From NCBI RefSeq assembly GCF_947488715.1, contig NZ_CANLAG010000003.1, positions 372,001 through 436,000 on the forward strand: a stretch of DNA of 64,000 nt. Reading direction: 5' to 3'. The translations under genes and the position numbers were made by a program. Every line of letters begins with the position of its first letter. The stretch's first letter is position 1. This DNA is from an uncultured Tateyamaria sp. Lineage in GTDB: Bacteria; Pseudomonadota; Alphaproteobacteria; Rhodobacterales; Rhodobacteraceae. The notes under the pieces are model-generated. The model did no database searches, was not told where the DNA came from, and was given only the letters and a program-made list of their open reading frames with translations. Positions 16,952 to 26,275 of the stretch are shown here, in pieces.

Positions 16952-18199
16952 ATGATCGGCCCCCTTCTCGACGCGGTGCGCGATCAGCTCAGCGGGCGGC
17001 TGCCTGAACGGCTGGCCGTTGCGGTGTCGGGCGGGGGGGATTCGGTGGCCCTTCTGGCCGTAATGGTCGAGTTTGTGCGTGAGCGCGGAATCGAGTTGCA
17101 TGTCATCACGGTTGATCACGGGCTGCGCGAAGAAGCCAAGGACGAAATTGCGTTGGTCACTGACCTCTGCGCGACTTGGGACCTGCCGCATCATGTCGAG
17201 TTTTGGAAAGGGTGGAACGGCGCTGGCAATTTGCAGGCCGAGGCGCGCGACGCCCGCTATGATCTGATGGCCGACTGGGCCTATGCCAATGGCATCACCC
17301 ATGTTTTGCTGGGTCACACGGCGGACGATCAGGCCGAGACGTTTGTCATGCGTCTGGCGCGTGGTGCAGGGGTTGATGGGCTGAGCGCCATGGTGCCGCG
17401 CCGTGTGCGCAATGGCATCACGTGGGTCCGGCCCTTTTTGCGCATCGAACGGTCGGCCTTGCGCAGCTATTTACGGGCGGCGCAGCTGGAGTGGTGCGAA
17501 GACCCGAGCAATGACAACCGCGATTTTGAACGCATCCGCATTCGCGACGCACTGACTGTGTTGGGGACGCTGGGCGTGCACACCGAAACGCTGGTGGACG
17601 TGGCTCACAACATGAGCCAAGCGCGCGAGGCGTTGGATTGGCAGACGTTTTTGGCCGCGCGGGATGTGGCGCAGATTGTGCGCGGTGTCGTGGCCTTTGA
17701 TTTGCGCAAGTTCCGCATGCAACCGGCCGAGATTGCGCGGCGTCTGCTGTTGCATGCGCTGGGCTGGACGTCGAGTTCTACGTATCCGCCACGGCGGGAT
17801 GCGGTTGCGCGCACGCTGGCGGCCATCCGGGCAGGGGACGCGGTGACGCTGGGCGGGTGCCAGATCATGGTTGAAGGCGACGTGATCTGGGTCGTGCGCG
17901 AATTGAACGCAATCAAGGACGTATCGAGCGAAATTGGTGACCTCTGGGACGAACGCTGGGTTGTGACAGGCCCCGAAGACGACCCGGATTTGCAAGTTGC
18001 ACCGCTGGGATATGACGGGCTGCAATCGGTGCCGGGATGGCGCGATGCGGGACTGCCGCGAGCCGCGGCAGCGGCGTCGCCCGCCGTATGGTACGACGGT
18101 CAACTGGTGGCCGCACCCGTCGTTGGGGATGACCCTGAGTGGCGCGCAGACCTGGAAGGCGGACAAGATGCCTTTTTCGCCGCACTTTTATCGCATTGA
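16952..18199 (+). CDS. tilS: tRNA(Ile)-lysidine synthetase
   Basis: A 415-residue enzyme that converts the wobble cytidine of the minor isoleucine tRNA (anticodon CAU) to lysidine with ATP and lysine, so that AUA is read correctly. The PP-loop motif SGGGDS lies at residues 26-31, followed by ITVDHGLREEAKDE and LLGHTADDQAETFVMRLARG, all diagnostic. The C-terminal part is less conserved. It begins three bases after cpoB and ends 78 bases before ftsH, the tilS-ftsH order found in many proteobacteria. Confidence 0.95.
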   Translation: MIGPLLDAVRDQLSGRLPERLAVAVSGGGDSVALLAVMVEFVRERGIELHVITVDHGLREEAKDEIALVTDLCATWDLPHHVEFWKGWNGAGNLQAEARDARYDLMADWAYANGITHVLLGHTADDQAETFVMRLARGAGVDGLSAMVPRRVRNGITWVRPFLRIERSALRSYLRAAQLEWCEDPSNDNRDFERIRIRDALTVLGTLGVHTETLVDVAHNMSQAREALDWQTFLAARDVAQIVRGVVAFDLRKFRMQPAEIARRLLLHALGWTSSSTYPPRRDAVARTLAAIRAGDAVTLGGCQIMVEGDVIWVVRELNAIKDVSSEIGDLWDERWVVTGPEDDPDLQVAPLGYDGLQSVPGWRDAGLPRAAAAASPAVWYDGQLVAAPVVGDDPEWRADLEGGQDAFFAALLSH

Positions 18200-18277
18200 A
18201 GAAACCGTAAGCATCTCTATCTTAGAGTAAACGCCTCGGGCCTTCGCCCGTGTGTGGCACGTATCAGGAGATTTTCC

Positions 18278-20197
<1,920 letters not shown>

Positions 20198-20221
20198 TTC
20201 TGAGCTGAAAAGTTAACGAAG

Positions 20222-20246
20222 GACCCGCCGCGCTGGCGGGTCTTTT
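20222..20246 (+). terminator. Rho-independent terminator after ftsH
   Basis: An eight-base GC-rich stem (20222-20229 with 20235-20242) and four T. It closes the long tol-tilS-ftsH block. Confidence 0.88.
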
Positions 20247-20313
20247 GCGTTCTGGGGTCACGTTTGCGCCAGCGGGGTTGCGCAGTAGGCAACGACTGGG
20301 CAGGTTGGGAACC

Positions 20314-20919
20314 ATGCAGTTCCTTATATCTGTCCTGCGGTCTGTGCCGCTTTTCTATGTCGTGCTGATGTGGCCGGGGCGCTATGTGCTTTGGGGGCTG
20401 TGGGATAGCGACGCGTACTATCCCGCGCTGATGTATGACAGCGGGGTGTGGAGCGTGCGATTGCTGATCGCCGCTCTTGCGGTGACGCCGACGCTGTTGC
20501 TGATCAACCGGATCGGACGGGGGCAGGCGTTGGGCCGCTGGCTGTTGCCGCGTCGTAGGCATTTGGGCATTGCGTCGGCGCTCTATGCTGGGCTGCATTT
20601 GATCCACTATGTGCGGGCGTTGGGTGGCTTGGATGCCATCATCTTTGACCTGCGATTTCTGGCCTATCAGACCGGGTGGGCGAGCCTGATCCTTTTGCTG
20701 GTGCTGGCTGCGACGTCCAACGCCCGTGCTGTGCGGGCGATGGGCAAGGGGTGGAAACGCTTGCATCTCTGGGTCTATCCGGCGGGCGTGCTGGCGTTGT
20801 GGCATTGGTATCTGCTGGATTGGTACACTGGCCGCATTCTGTTCTGGTGCGGCGTTTTCATGGTGCCGATTGTGGCAAAGTGGGTCTTGCGACGGGTGCG
20901 TGTGCGGTTCTTTGCCTGA
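20314..20919 (+). CDS. msrQ: MsrQ/YedZ-type haem-binding membrane subunit
   Basis: A 201-residue protein with about six membrane helices, belonging to the ferric-reductase-like transmembrane family. Conserved histidines in GIASALYAGLHLIHYV, KRLHLWVYPAG and LALWHWYLLDW are the expected b-haem ligands. MsrQ passes electrons from the quinone pool to the periplasmic methionine sulfoxide reductase MsrP. MsrP normally sits beside it but is absent from this window; the next gene is a MOSC-domain protein, also linked to molybdenum cofactor proteins. The ATG at 20314 gives the usual start; frame extension upstream lacks support. Confidence 0.82.
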   Translation: MQFLISVLRSVPLFYVVLMWPGRYVLWGLWDSDAYYPALMYDSGVWSVRLLIAALAVTPTLLLINRIGRGQALGRWLLPRRRHLGIASALYAGLHLIHYVRALGGLDAIIFDLRFLAYQTGWASLILLLVLAATSNARAVRAMGKGWKRLHLWVYPAGVLALWHWYLLDWYTGRILFWCGVFMVPIVAKWVLRRVRVRFFA

Positions 20920-21013
20920 CGGTTCACGAATTGTGGGGGCGGCGTAAGGAAACGTCATTGGTCTGGTGGCGTGGGTGCTGGTACCACCAAGGCAACCAAT
21001 CAGGAGATGACGC

Positions 21014-21613
21014 ATGCCCGCGCTCACGCCCACATCGTTCACCGCCCGTATCACATGGCTGGGCCACGTGCCCGACCGCACCGCCAGCTTGCGTGCGGTT
21101 TCGGTTGACCATGTGGATGCCACGCTGGACGGGTTCCCCGGCGAGGCGCACGGTGGCCCGACGCGTGCGTCCTGTGTGCGGGTGGCGTCGCAATACCCCG
21201 AAGGTACCACGATCCGTAACGTGCGCCAATTGAGCGTCCTCAGCGCCGAAGAGCTGGCAATGACCGCGCAGGAGATGGGGCTGGATGCCATTGATCCGGC
21301 GTGGGTCGGCGCGTCGATGGTGATTGAGGGTATTCCAGAGTTCAGCAAGGTACCGCCATCATCGCGCCTGATGGCGCCGAGCGGTGCGGGCATTGCCATC
21401 GACATGGAAAACCGCCCCTGCATCTTTCCCGGCAAAGAGATCGAGCAAGAGGCCGCAGGGTTTGGTCGCCTGTACAAGCCAGCGGCCAAGAACCGGCGCG
21501 GTGTGACAGCGTGGGTCGAGTTTGGCGGGCGTCTGGCGGTTGGCGACGTGTTGACCCTGCACGTGCCGGACCAAAACGTGTGGAGCCATCTGGACGCAGC
21601 ACGTGCCGGGTGA
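21014..21613 (+). CDS. MOSC domain-containing protein
   Basis: A 199-residue soluble protein. The MOSC fold is indicated by RQLSVLSAEELAMTAQEMGL, the typical WVGASMVIEGI segment and SSRLMAPSGAGIAIDMENRPC with the conserved cysteine, then PGKEIEQ. MOSC proteins carry activated sulfur or bind molybdenum cofactor and are related to Moco sulfurases and the YiiM group. The exact reaction is unknown here. It follows msrQ by about 95 bases and has an AGGAG site before the ATG. Adjacency to msrQ, whose partner is a molybdoenzyme, may be meaningful. Confidence 0.83.
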   Translation: MPALTPTSFTARITWLGHVPDRTASLRAVSVDHVDATLDGFPGEAHGGPTRASCVRVASQYPEGTTIRNVRQLSVLSAEELAMTAQEMGLDAIDPAWVGASMVIEGIPEFSKVPPSSRLMAPSGAGIAIDMENRPCIFPGKEIEQEAAGFGRLYKPAAKNRRGVTAWVEFGGRLAVGDVLTLHVPDQNVWSHLDAARAG

Positions 21614-21884
21614 TGGTCGGATTTTGCTGACCTGAGAGCATTTGAGCGGCGCGCTTTTTGCCGCTGTTCGCATGACACGGATGTTGGTGATGCTGACGGG
21701 CTGTGGAATACAGCAAACACGAAACCTTGTTCCTGCATCGCGCTGACCGTTTCCGAAATGAAACCCGCGCGGTCGTTTGGGCCGCTCTGTCGCTGTGAAA
21801 TGTCGGAATCGCGCGCATGTCCCCTAGGCATGCGGCTGTATGCAGGCCACGACAGACGGACCCATTTACACGGCGGGGAGCACC
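21614..21884. other. Intergenic region before fhs
   Basis: About 270 bases without a convincing gene. It should hold the fhs promoter. A weak hairpin (AGCGGC paired with GCCGCT, 21645-21665) is the only possible end for the MOSC transcript. No riboswitch class was recognised. Confidence 0.45.
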
Positions 21885-23561
21885 ATGGCCTATAAATCCG
21901 ACATCGAAATCGCACGTGAGGCGAGCAAGCAACCGATCCAGGAGATCGGTGCCAAGCTGGGGATTTCCAGCGATGATCTGCTGCCCTACGGCCACGACAA
22001 GGCCAAGGTCAGCCAGTCGTTTATCAACGGCGTGCAGGACCGCGAAAACGGCAAGCTGATCCTTGTCACGGCCATCAACCCGACGCCCGCGGGCGAGGGC
22101 AAGACCACGACGACCGTGGGTCTGGGTGACGGTCTGAACCGCATCGGGAAGAACGCCTGCGTGTGTATCCGCGAAGCGTCGCTTGGCCCGAACTTTGGCA
22201 TGAAGGGCGGGGCTGCCGGGGGTGGTTACGCACAGATCGTGCCAATGGAAGAGATGAACCTGCACTTTACCGGTGACTTTCACGCCATCACATCCGCCCA
22301 CTCGCTGCTGAGCGCGATGATCGACAACCACATCTATTGGGGCAACAGTCTTGAGATCGACACACGCCGTGTTGTGTGGCGTCGGGTCGTGGACATGAAT
22401 GACCGCGCGCTGCGCCAGATCACGGCCAGCCTGGGCGGGGTTGCCAACGGCTTCCCACGCGAAGCGGGTTTCGACATCACTGTGGCCTCCGAGGTTATGG
22501 CGATCCTGTGTCTGGCCAAGGACCTCAAGGATCTGCAAAAGCGTCTGGGCGACATGATCGTGGCCTACCGCCGCGACCGTTCGCCGGTCTTTGCACGCGA
22601 CATCAAGGCCGATGGCGCCATGACCGTTCTGCTCAAGGACGCGATGCAGCCGAACCTGGTGCAGACGCTGGAAAACAACCCGGCCTTTGTGCACGGCGGC
22701 CCGTTCGCGAACATCGCGCATGGCTGTAACTCGGTCATCGCGACGACCACAGCGCTGAAACTGGCCGACTATGTTGTGACCGAGGCGGGCTTTGGTGCCG
22801 ATCTGGGTGCTGAGAAGTTCATGAACATCAAGTGCCGCAAGGCGGGCCTGTCCCCGTCGGTTGTGGTCTGCGTGGCCACCGTGCGCGCGATGAAGATGAA
22901 CGGCGGTGTGGCCAAGGCGGACCTCGGGGCGGAGAACGTCGACGCGGTCAAGGCCGGTTGCCCGAACCTGGGCCGTCACATTGAGAACCTGAAGTCTTTT
23001 GGTGTACCGGTGGTCGTGGCGATCAACCACTTTGTCACCGACACCGATGCCGAAGTGCAGGCCGTCAAGGATTTCGTCGCCGCACAAGGTGCCGAGGCAA
23101 TCCTGTCGCGTCACTGGGAACTGGGCTCCGAAGGCTCCGCGGATCTTGCGACCAAAGTGGCCGAGCTGGCCGATGCGGACACCGCGAACTTTGCGCCGAT
23201 CTATCCCGATGAGATGCCGTTGGCGGAAAAGATCCAGACCATCGCCAAGCGTATCTACCGCGCGGACGAAGCGCTGATGGATCAGAAGATCCGCGATCAG
23301 CTGAAGCTGTGGGAAGAGCAGGGATACGGCCATCTGCCGGTCTGCATGGCGAAAACGCAGTACTCGTTCTCGACCGATCCAAACCTGCGCGGTGCGCCCA
23401 CGGGCCATTCGGTGCCTGTGCGCGAAGTGCGTCTGTCGGCCGGTGCCGGGTTCATCGTCGCGGTCTGCGGCGAGATCATGACCATGCCGGGCCTGCCACG
23501 TGTGCCGTCGGCTGAGAACATCATGCTGAACGACGCGGGCCAGATCGAAGGTCTGTTCTGA
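21885..23561 (+). CDS. fhs: Formate--tetrahydrofolate ligase
   Basis: A 558-residue cytoplasmic enzyme that makes 10-formyltetrahydrofolate from formate, ATP and tetrahydrofolate. The P-loop TPAGEGKTT is at about residues 67-75; [17 protein letters not shown] and the long central region [17 protein letters not shown] are characteristic, and the C-terminal [13 protein letters not shown] is intact. Length is exactly typical. The ATG at 21885 has GGGGAG five bases upstream. folD lies about 650 bases downstream in the same direction, so the window holds a linked pair for one-carbon oxidation and assimilation, which Roseobacter relatives use for methylated substrates. Confidence 0.97.
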   Translation: MAYKSDIEIAREASKQPIQEIGAKLGISSDDLLPYGHDKAKVSQSFINGVQDRENGKLILVTAINPTPAGEGKTTTTVGLGDGLNRIGKNACVCIREASLGPNFGMKGGAAGGGYAQIVPMEEMNLHFTGDFHAITSAHSLLSAMIDNHIYWGNSLEIDTRRVVWRRVVDMNDRALRQITASLGGVANGFPREAGFDITVASEVMAILCLAKDLKDLQKRLGDMIVAYRRDRSPVFARDIKADGAMTVLLKDAMQPNLVQTLENNPAFVHGGPFANIAHGCNSVIATTTALKLADYVVTEAGFGADLGAEKFMNIKCRKAGLSPSVVVCVATVRAMKMNGGVAKADLGAENVDAVKAGCPNLGRHIENLKSFGVPVVVAINHFVTDTDAEVQAVKDFVAAQGAEAILSRHWELGSEGSADLATKVAELADADTANFAPIYPDEMPLAEKIQTIAKRIYRADEALMDQKIRDQLKLWEEQGYGHLPVCMAKTQYSFSTDPNLRGAPTGHSVPVREVRLSAGAGFIVAVCGEIMTMPGLPRVPSAENIMLNDAGQIEGLF

Positions 23562-23573
23562 ACGACAGCTCTC

Positions 23574-23600
23574 GTAGGGTGCGCCAAGCGTGCACCCTAC
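23574..23600. repeat. GTAGGGTGC palindrome, REP-like or terminator
   Basis: A nine-base perfect stem (23574-23582 with 23592-23600) around a nine-base loop, just after fhs. GTAGGGTGC...GCACCCTAC resembles interspersed palindromes found between genes in many bacteria. No T-run follows. Confidence 0.6.
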
Positions 23601-23712
23601 GCCTGCGTGATGTTTCCGTGCGCTCACGTTTTGGGCAAAGCGGCGTAATGCGATTGACCCAAGGGCCTCTGACCGTCCAGCGTAAAGCACAGTGACCTTA
23701 GGAGGAAAGACC

Positions 23713-24189
23713 ATGACCAGACTGTTCGCCCTGATCCTGACATTGATGGCTGTGAGCGTGACAACCGCCGCCGCCAGTGACCGGTATGCCGGGTATTACT
23801 ACCCCGATGTCACCTCGACCGAAGAGTTCAGCCGTGTGATCCGCGAAGCGCCGCAATCCAGCAAAGGCGTGCGTGTCGAGTTTGTGACCAACCTGACAGT
23901 GGCGCAACTGGCGGCCCCGGAAAGCCCGCGGTTCGTGTTCTTTGCCAAGGGCGACGACGCCAAGCATCTGACCGTCATTGCCCTGGATGATGACGTGTTT
24001 TCAACCCTTTACCGGGCGCGCGCGGTGCTGGCGCAGATGACGTCAAACATGCGCAACAACGAGTTTTTCCGCCAACAGAACCTGCAGTTCGTGGCGACGT
24101 TTTTCGACCTTTTGCAGTTCATGGAATTTGACACGCTGGTGATCAGCGATGGTGAGACATGGGCGCATGAGGTGACTTTCACGCGATGA
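23713..24189 (+). CDS. Exported protein of unknown function between fhs and folD
   Basis: A 158-residue protein with a clear signal peptide (residues 1-22, ending TTAAAS) and a mature part that begins [21 protein letters not shown]. It has no cysteine pair, haem motif or known domain that I can recognise. A strong AGGAGG site lies six to nine bases before the ATG at 23713, so the slightly longer frame beginning at 23692 is not used. Its stop overlaps an ATG leading into folD, so it is in the folD transcript although its product is periplasmic. A link to one-carbon metabolism is suggested only by position. Confidence 0.75.
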   Translation: MTRLFALILTLMAVSVTTAAASDRYAGYYYPDVTSTEEFSRVIREAPQSSKGVRVEFVTNLTVAQLAAPESPRFVFFAKGDDAKHLTVIALDDDVFSTLYRARAVLAQMTSNMRNNEFFRQQNLQFVATFFDLLQFMEFDTLVISDGETWAHEVTFTR

Positions 24190-24206
24190 ACCGAGAAGGA
24201 ACGGCG

Positions 24207-25106
24207 ATGACCGCGACGACCATTGATGGCAAGGCCTTTGCGGCCAAGGTACGCAGCGATGTGGCAGCCCATGTCACACGGCTGAAGGAGGACCACGGGA
24301 TCACGCCCGGTCTGGCGGTCATTCTGGTGGGTGAGGACCCGGCGAGCGAGGTCTATGTCGCGGCCAAGCACAGGCAAACCGTCGAGGTTGGCATGGCGTC
24401 GTTCGAGCACAAGTTGCCGGCGGATGTGTCTGAGGCGGATCTGTTCGCGCTGATTGATCAGTTGAATGCGGACCCGTCGGTGCATGGCATCCTGTGCCAG
24501 TTCCCGGTGCCGGATCATCTGGACGAACGCGCCGTGGTGGCGCGGATTGATCCGTCGAAGGATGTGGATGGGCTGAGTGTCGTGAATGCGGGCCTTTTGG
24601 CCAGTGGCGAGACTGGTTTGGTGTCGTGCACGCCCTTGGGGTGTCTGATGCTGTTGCGCGATCAGTTAGGCAACATGTCGGGGATGGAGGCAGTGGTGAT
24701 TGGCCGCTCGAACCTCTTTGGCAAGCCGATGGGGCAGTTGTTGCTGCGCGAGAACTGCACCGTGACGATTGCGCATTCGCGCACCAAGGATCTGGCCGAG
24801 GTGTGCGCGCGTGCGGATATTCTGGTGGCGGCCGTGGGTCGGGCCGAGATGGTCGAAGCCGATTGGATCAAGCCCGGCGCCACGGTCATCGATGTGGGCA
24901 TCACCCGCGCGCCGCACCCGGACAAGCCCGGCAAGTCCAAGCTGTTGGGCGATGTGAATTTTGCGCAGGCCGTGACTGTGGCCAAGGCTGTGACGCCTGT
25001 GCCGGGTGGTGTGGGGCCGATGACCATCGCCTGCCTGTTGGCCAACACGATCACCGCCTGTTGCCGTGCGCATGGGTTGGACGCGCCCGAAGGTCTGACG
25101 GCCTAG
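24207..25106 (+). CDS. folD: Bifunctional methylenetetrahydrofolate dehydrogenase/cyclohydrolase
   Basis: A 299-residue cytoplasmic enzyme that interconverts 5,10-methylene-, methenyl- and 10-formyl-tetrahydrofolate with NADP. Active-site region [17 protein letters not shown] contains the conserved Tyr and Lys; [23 protein letters not shown], the Rossmann segment [17 protein letters not shown] and [15 protein letters not shown] are diagnostic. The ATG at 24207 is preferred over one at 24186 because GAAGGA precedes it at the right distance. It ends four bases into the convergent thioesterase gene. Confidence 0.96.
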   Translation: MTATTIDGKAFAAKVRSDVAAHVTRLKEDHGITPGLAVILVGEDPASEVYVAAKHRQTVEVGMASFEHKLPADVSEADLFALIDQLNADPSVHGILCQFPVPDHLDERAVVARIDPSKDVDGLSVVNAGLLASGETGLVSCTPLGCLMLLRDQLGNMSGMEAVVIGRSNLFGKPMGQLLLRENCTVTIAHSRTKDLAEVCARADILVAAVGRAEMVEADWIKPGATVIDVGITRAPHPDKPGKSKLLGDVNFAQAVTVAKAVTPVPGGVGPMTIACLLANTITACCRAHGLDAPEGLTA

Positions 25107-25510
25107 GCCTTGACCGGCACCATCGTGCCTTGCAGCACAGCGACGAGGGTTTCGCGGCCATCCGTGACGGCGAACACCTCTGACGTGACTACGATAAGGC
25201 GACGGCCGGGTTTGATGACCCGGCCTTTTGCTATGAGGCGTTCGCCTGTGGCTGGGGCGGTGAGGTTGATCTTGATCTCTGCGGTGACGACTTCCTGATC
25301 GTCCGGCAGGGTGGTGAGCGCGGCGTAGCCCGCAGCACTGTCGCCCAGCCCAAAGGTCAGCGCGGCATGGGCGAACCCCTGTTGCTGGCGGCATCCGGGC
25401 AGGATCGGGGCGGAGATCGTCACCAGCCCCGGCTCGACCGCGTCGAGTGTCGCCCCGAAGGTTGTCATCATGCTTTGCTGGGCAAAGCTGGCAGCAATCC
25501 GGTTGGTCAT
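25103..25510 (-). CDS. PaaI-family hotdog thioesterase
   Basis: A 135-residue hotdog-fold protein. The pattern [31 protein letters not shown] is the substrate-binding helix of PaaI-type thioesterases, followed by the strands [39 protein letters not shown]. Such enzymes hydrolyse acyl-CoA (often phenylacetyl- or other aryl-CoA), but the natural substrate here is unknown. It starts in a four-base ATGA overlap with pdeM and ends in a four-base overlap with folD, so it is cotranscribed with the repair gene pdeM for no evident biochemical reason. Confidence 0.82.
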   Translation of the reverse strand: MTNRIAASFAQQSMMTTFGATLDAVEPGLVTISAPILPGCRQQQGFAHAALTFGLGDSAAGYAALTTLPDDQEVVTAEIKINLTAPATGERLIAKGRVIKPGRRLIVVTSEVFAVTDGRETLVAVLQGTMVPVKA

Positions 25511-26178
25511 AGCGCCCCCCGCGGCATGGGCACCTGTACGGGGCGCGCGCCGGTCATGATGGCGGCGGCGTCGGGGCGCATGAGGCGCGACAGGGTGCTG
25601 TCGTGGCTGCGCAGGCCGCCAGTATAAGTGCCATAGGCAGGCATCACCAATCGGTCACTGTCGATCAGAAAGGCGGGCCTTGTGATTGCACGGCCGCGTG
25701 TGGGCAGGGTGGCCTTGGGGTGGTAGTGGCCCGAGATTTCACCACTGGCGCCCGGCTTGGCGATGTGGCGGAAGGTGACGGACCCGATGGGCAGTTCGGC
25801 CAGGTGCGTGCCGCCAAATTCGATTGGGCCGGGGTCGTGGTTGCCTTCGATCCAGACCCAGCGGCGACCGGCTTGCAGGCGTGTGATCCAGAGGCGTTCG
25901 TCTTCGGGCAGGCTGCGGGCGGCGGTGAGGTCGTCAAAGCTGTCGCCCAGACAGACGACTGTGCGTGCGCCGGTTTTGTCGAGATCGGAGACAAGGCGGG
26001 TGAGTGTGTCGCGTGTCTCGTAGGGGGGGAGCTGCATGCCAGAGCGTCGGGCGATGCGTTCGGCCTTGCCCAAGTGGAGATCGGAGACGCAAAGCAGGTT
26101 CTGGTCGGGCCAAAGTAGCGCGCCGGAGCCAAGCGCCTTGAGCGCGGCACCGGCCAGTGAGAGATCGCACGTGTTCAT
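25507..26178 (-). CDS. pdeM: Ligase-associated DNA damage response phosphoesterase
   Basis: A 223-residue calcineurin-like metallophosphoesterase. All metal-binding blocks are present in order: VSDLHLGK, CLGDSFDD, EGNHDPG and SGHYHPKA. The family (PdeM) occurs with an Lhr-like helicase, an ATP-dependent ligase and an exonuclease in a DNA damage response module. Here the helicase lies directly upstream, but ligase and exonuclease are missing. A perfect LexA-type box covers the start codon. The ATG at 26178 gives the standard length; the stop overlaps the next gene. Confidence 0.9.
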   Translation of the reverse strand: MNTCDLSLAGAALKALGSGALLWPDQNLLCVSDLHLGKAERIARRSGMQLPPYETRDTLTRLVSDLDKTGARTVVCLGDSFDDLTAARSLPEDERLWITRLQAGRRWVWIEGNHDPGPIEFGGTHLAELPIGSVTFRHIAKPGASGEISGHYHPKATLPTRGRAITRPAFLIDSDRLVMPAYGTYTGGLRSHDSTLSRLMRPDAAAIMTGARPVQVPMPRGAL

Positions 26179-26187
26179 ACTTTGTTC
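26173..26187. promoter_or_regulatory. Perfect LexA (SOS) box over the pdeM start
   Basis: Reads GTTC-ATACTTT-GTTC on the plus strand, i.e. GAAC-N7-GAAC in the direction of pdeM. It matches the alphaproteobacterial LexA consensus at all eight fixed positions and overlaps the pdeM ATG (26176-26178). Confidence 0.6.
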
Positions 26188-26225
26188 ATATATGGGCGAT
26201 GTGTTTGCTTCAAGGCTGCTGTAGA

Positions 26226-26270
26226 TTGGGGCTCTGCCCCAAACCCCGGAGTTTTTTTGGCAAGATGAAA
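26226..26270. repeat. Intergenic repeat with GGGGCTCTGCCCC hairpin
   Basis: A hairpin of six base pairs (26226-26231 with 26237-26242) followed by ACCCCGGAG, seven T and GGCAAGATGAAAG. From memory, this hairpin-plus-tail pattern recurs between genes in many Rhodobacteraceae genomes. It sits between the end of the helicase gene and the start of pdeM. Confidence 0.6.
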
Positions 26271-26275
26271 GAGCT

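Noticed and set aside
18254-18277. GTG at 18254 as the ftsH start
   Set aside because: The AGGAG ribosome site lies between this GTG and the TTG at 18278, and the family N-terminus begins at the TTG.
21342-23714. Antisense frame of about 790 codons across fhs
   Set aside because: fhs on the plus strand is unmistakable; the antisense product shows no family pattern and spans two intergenic regions.
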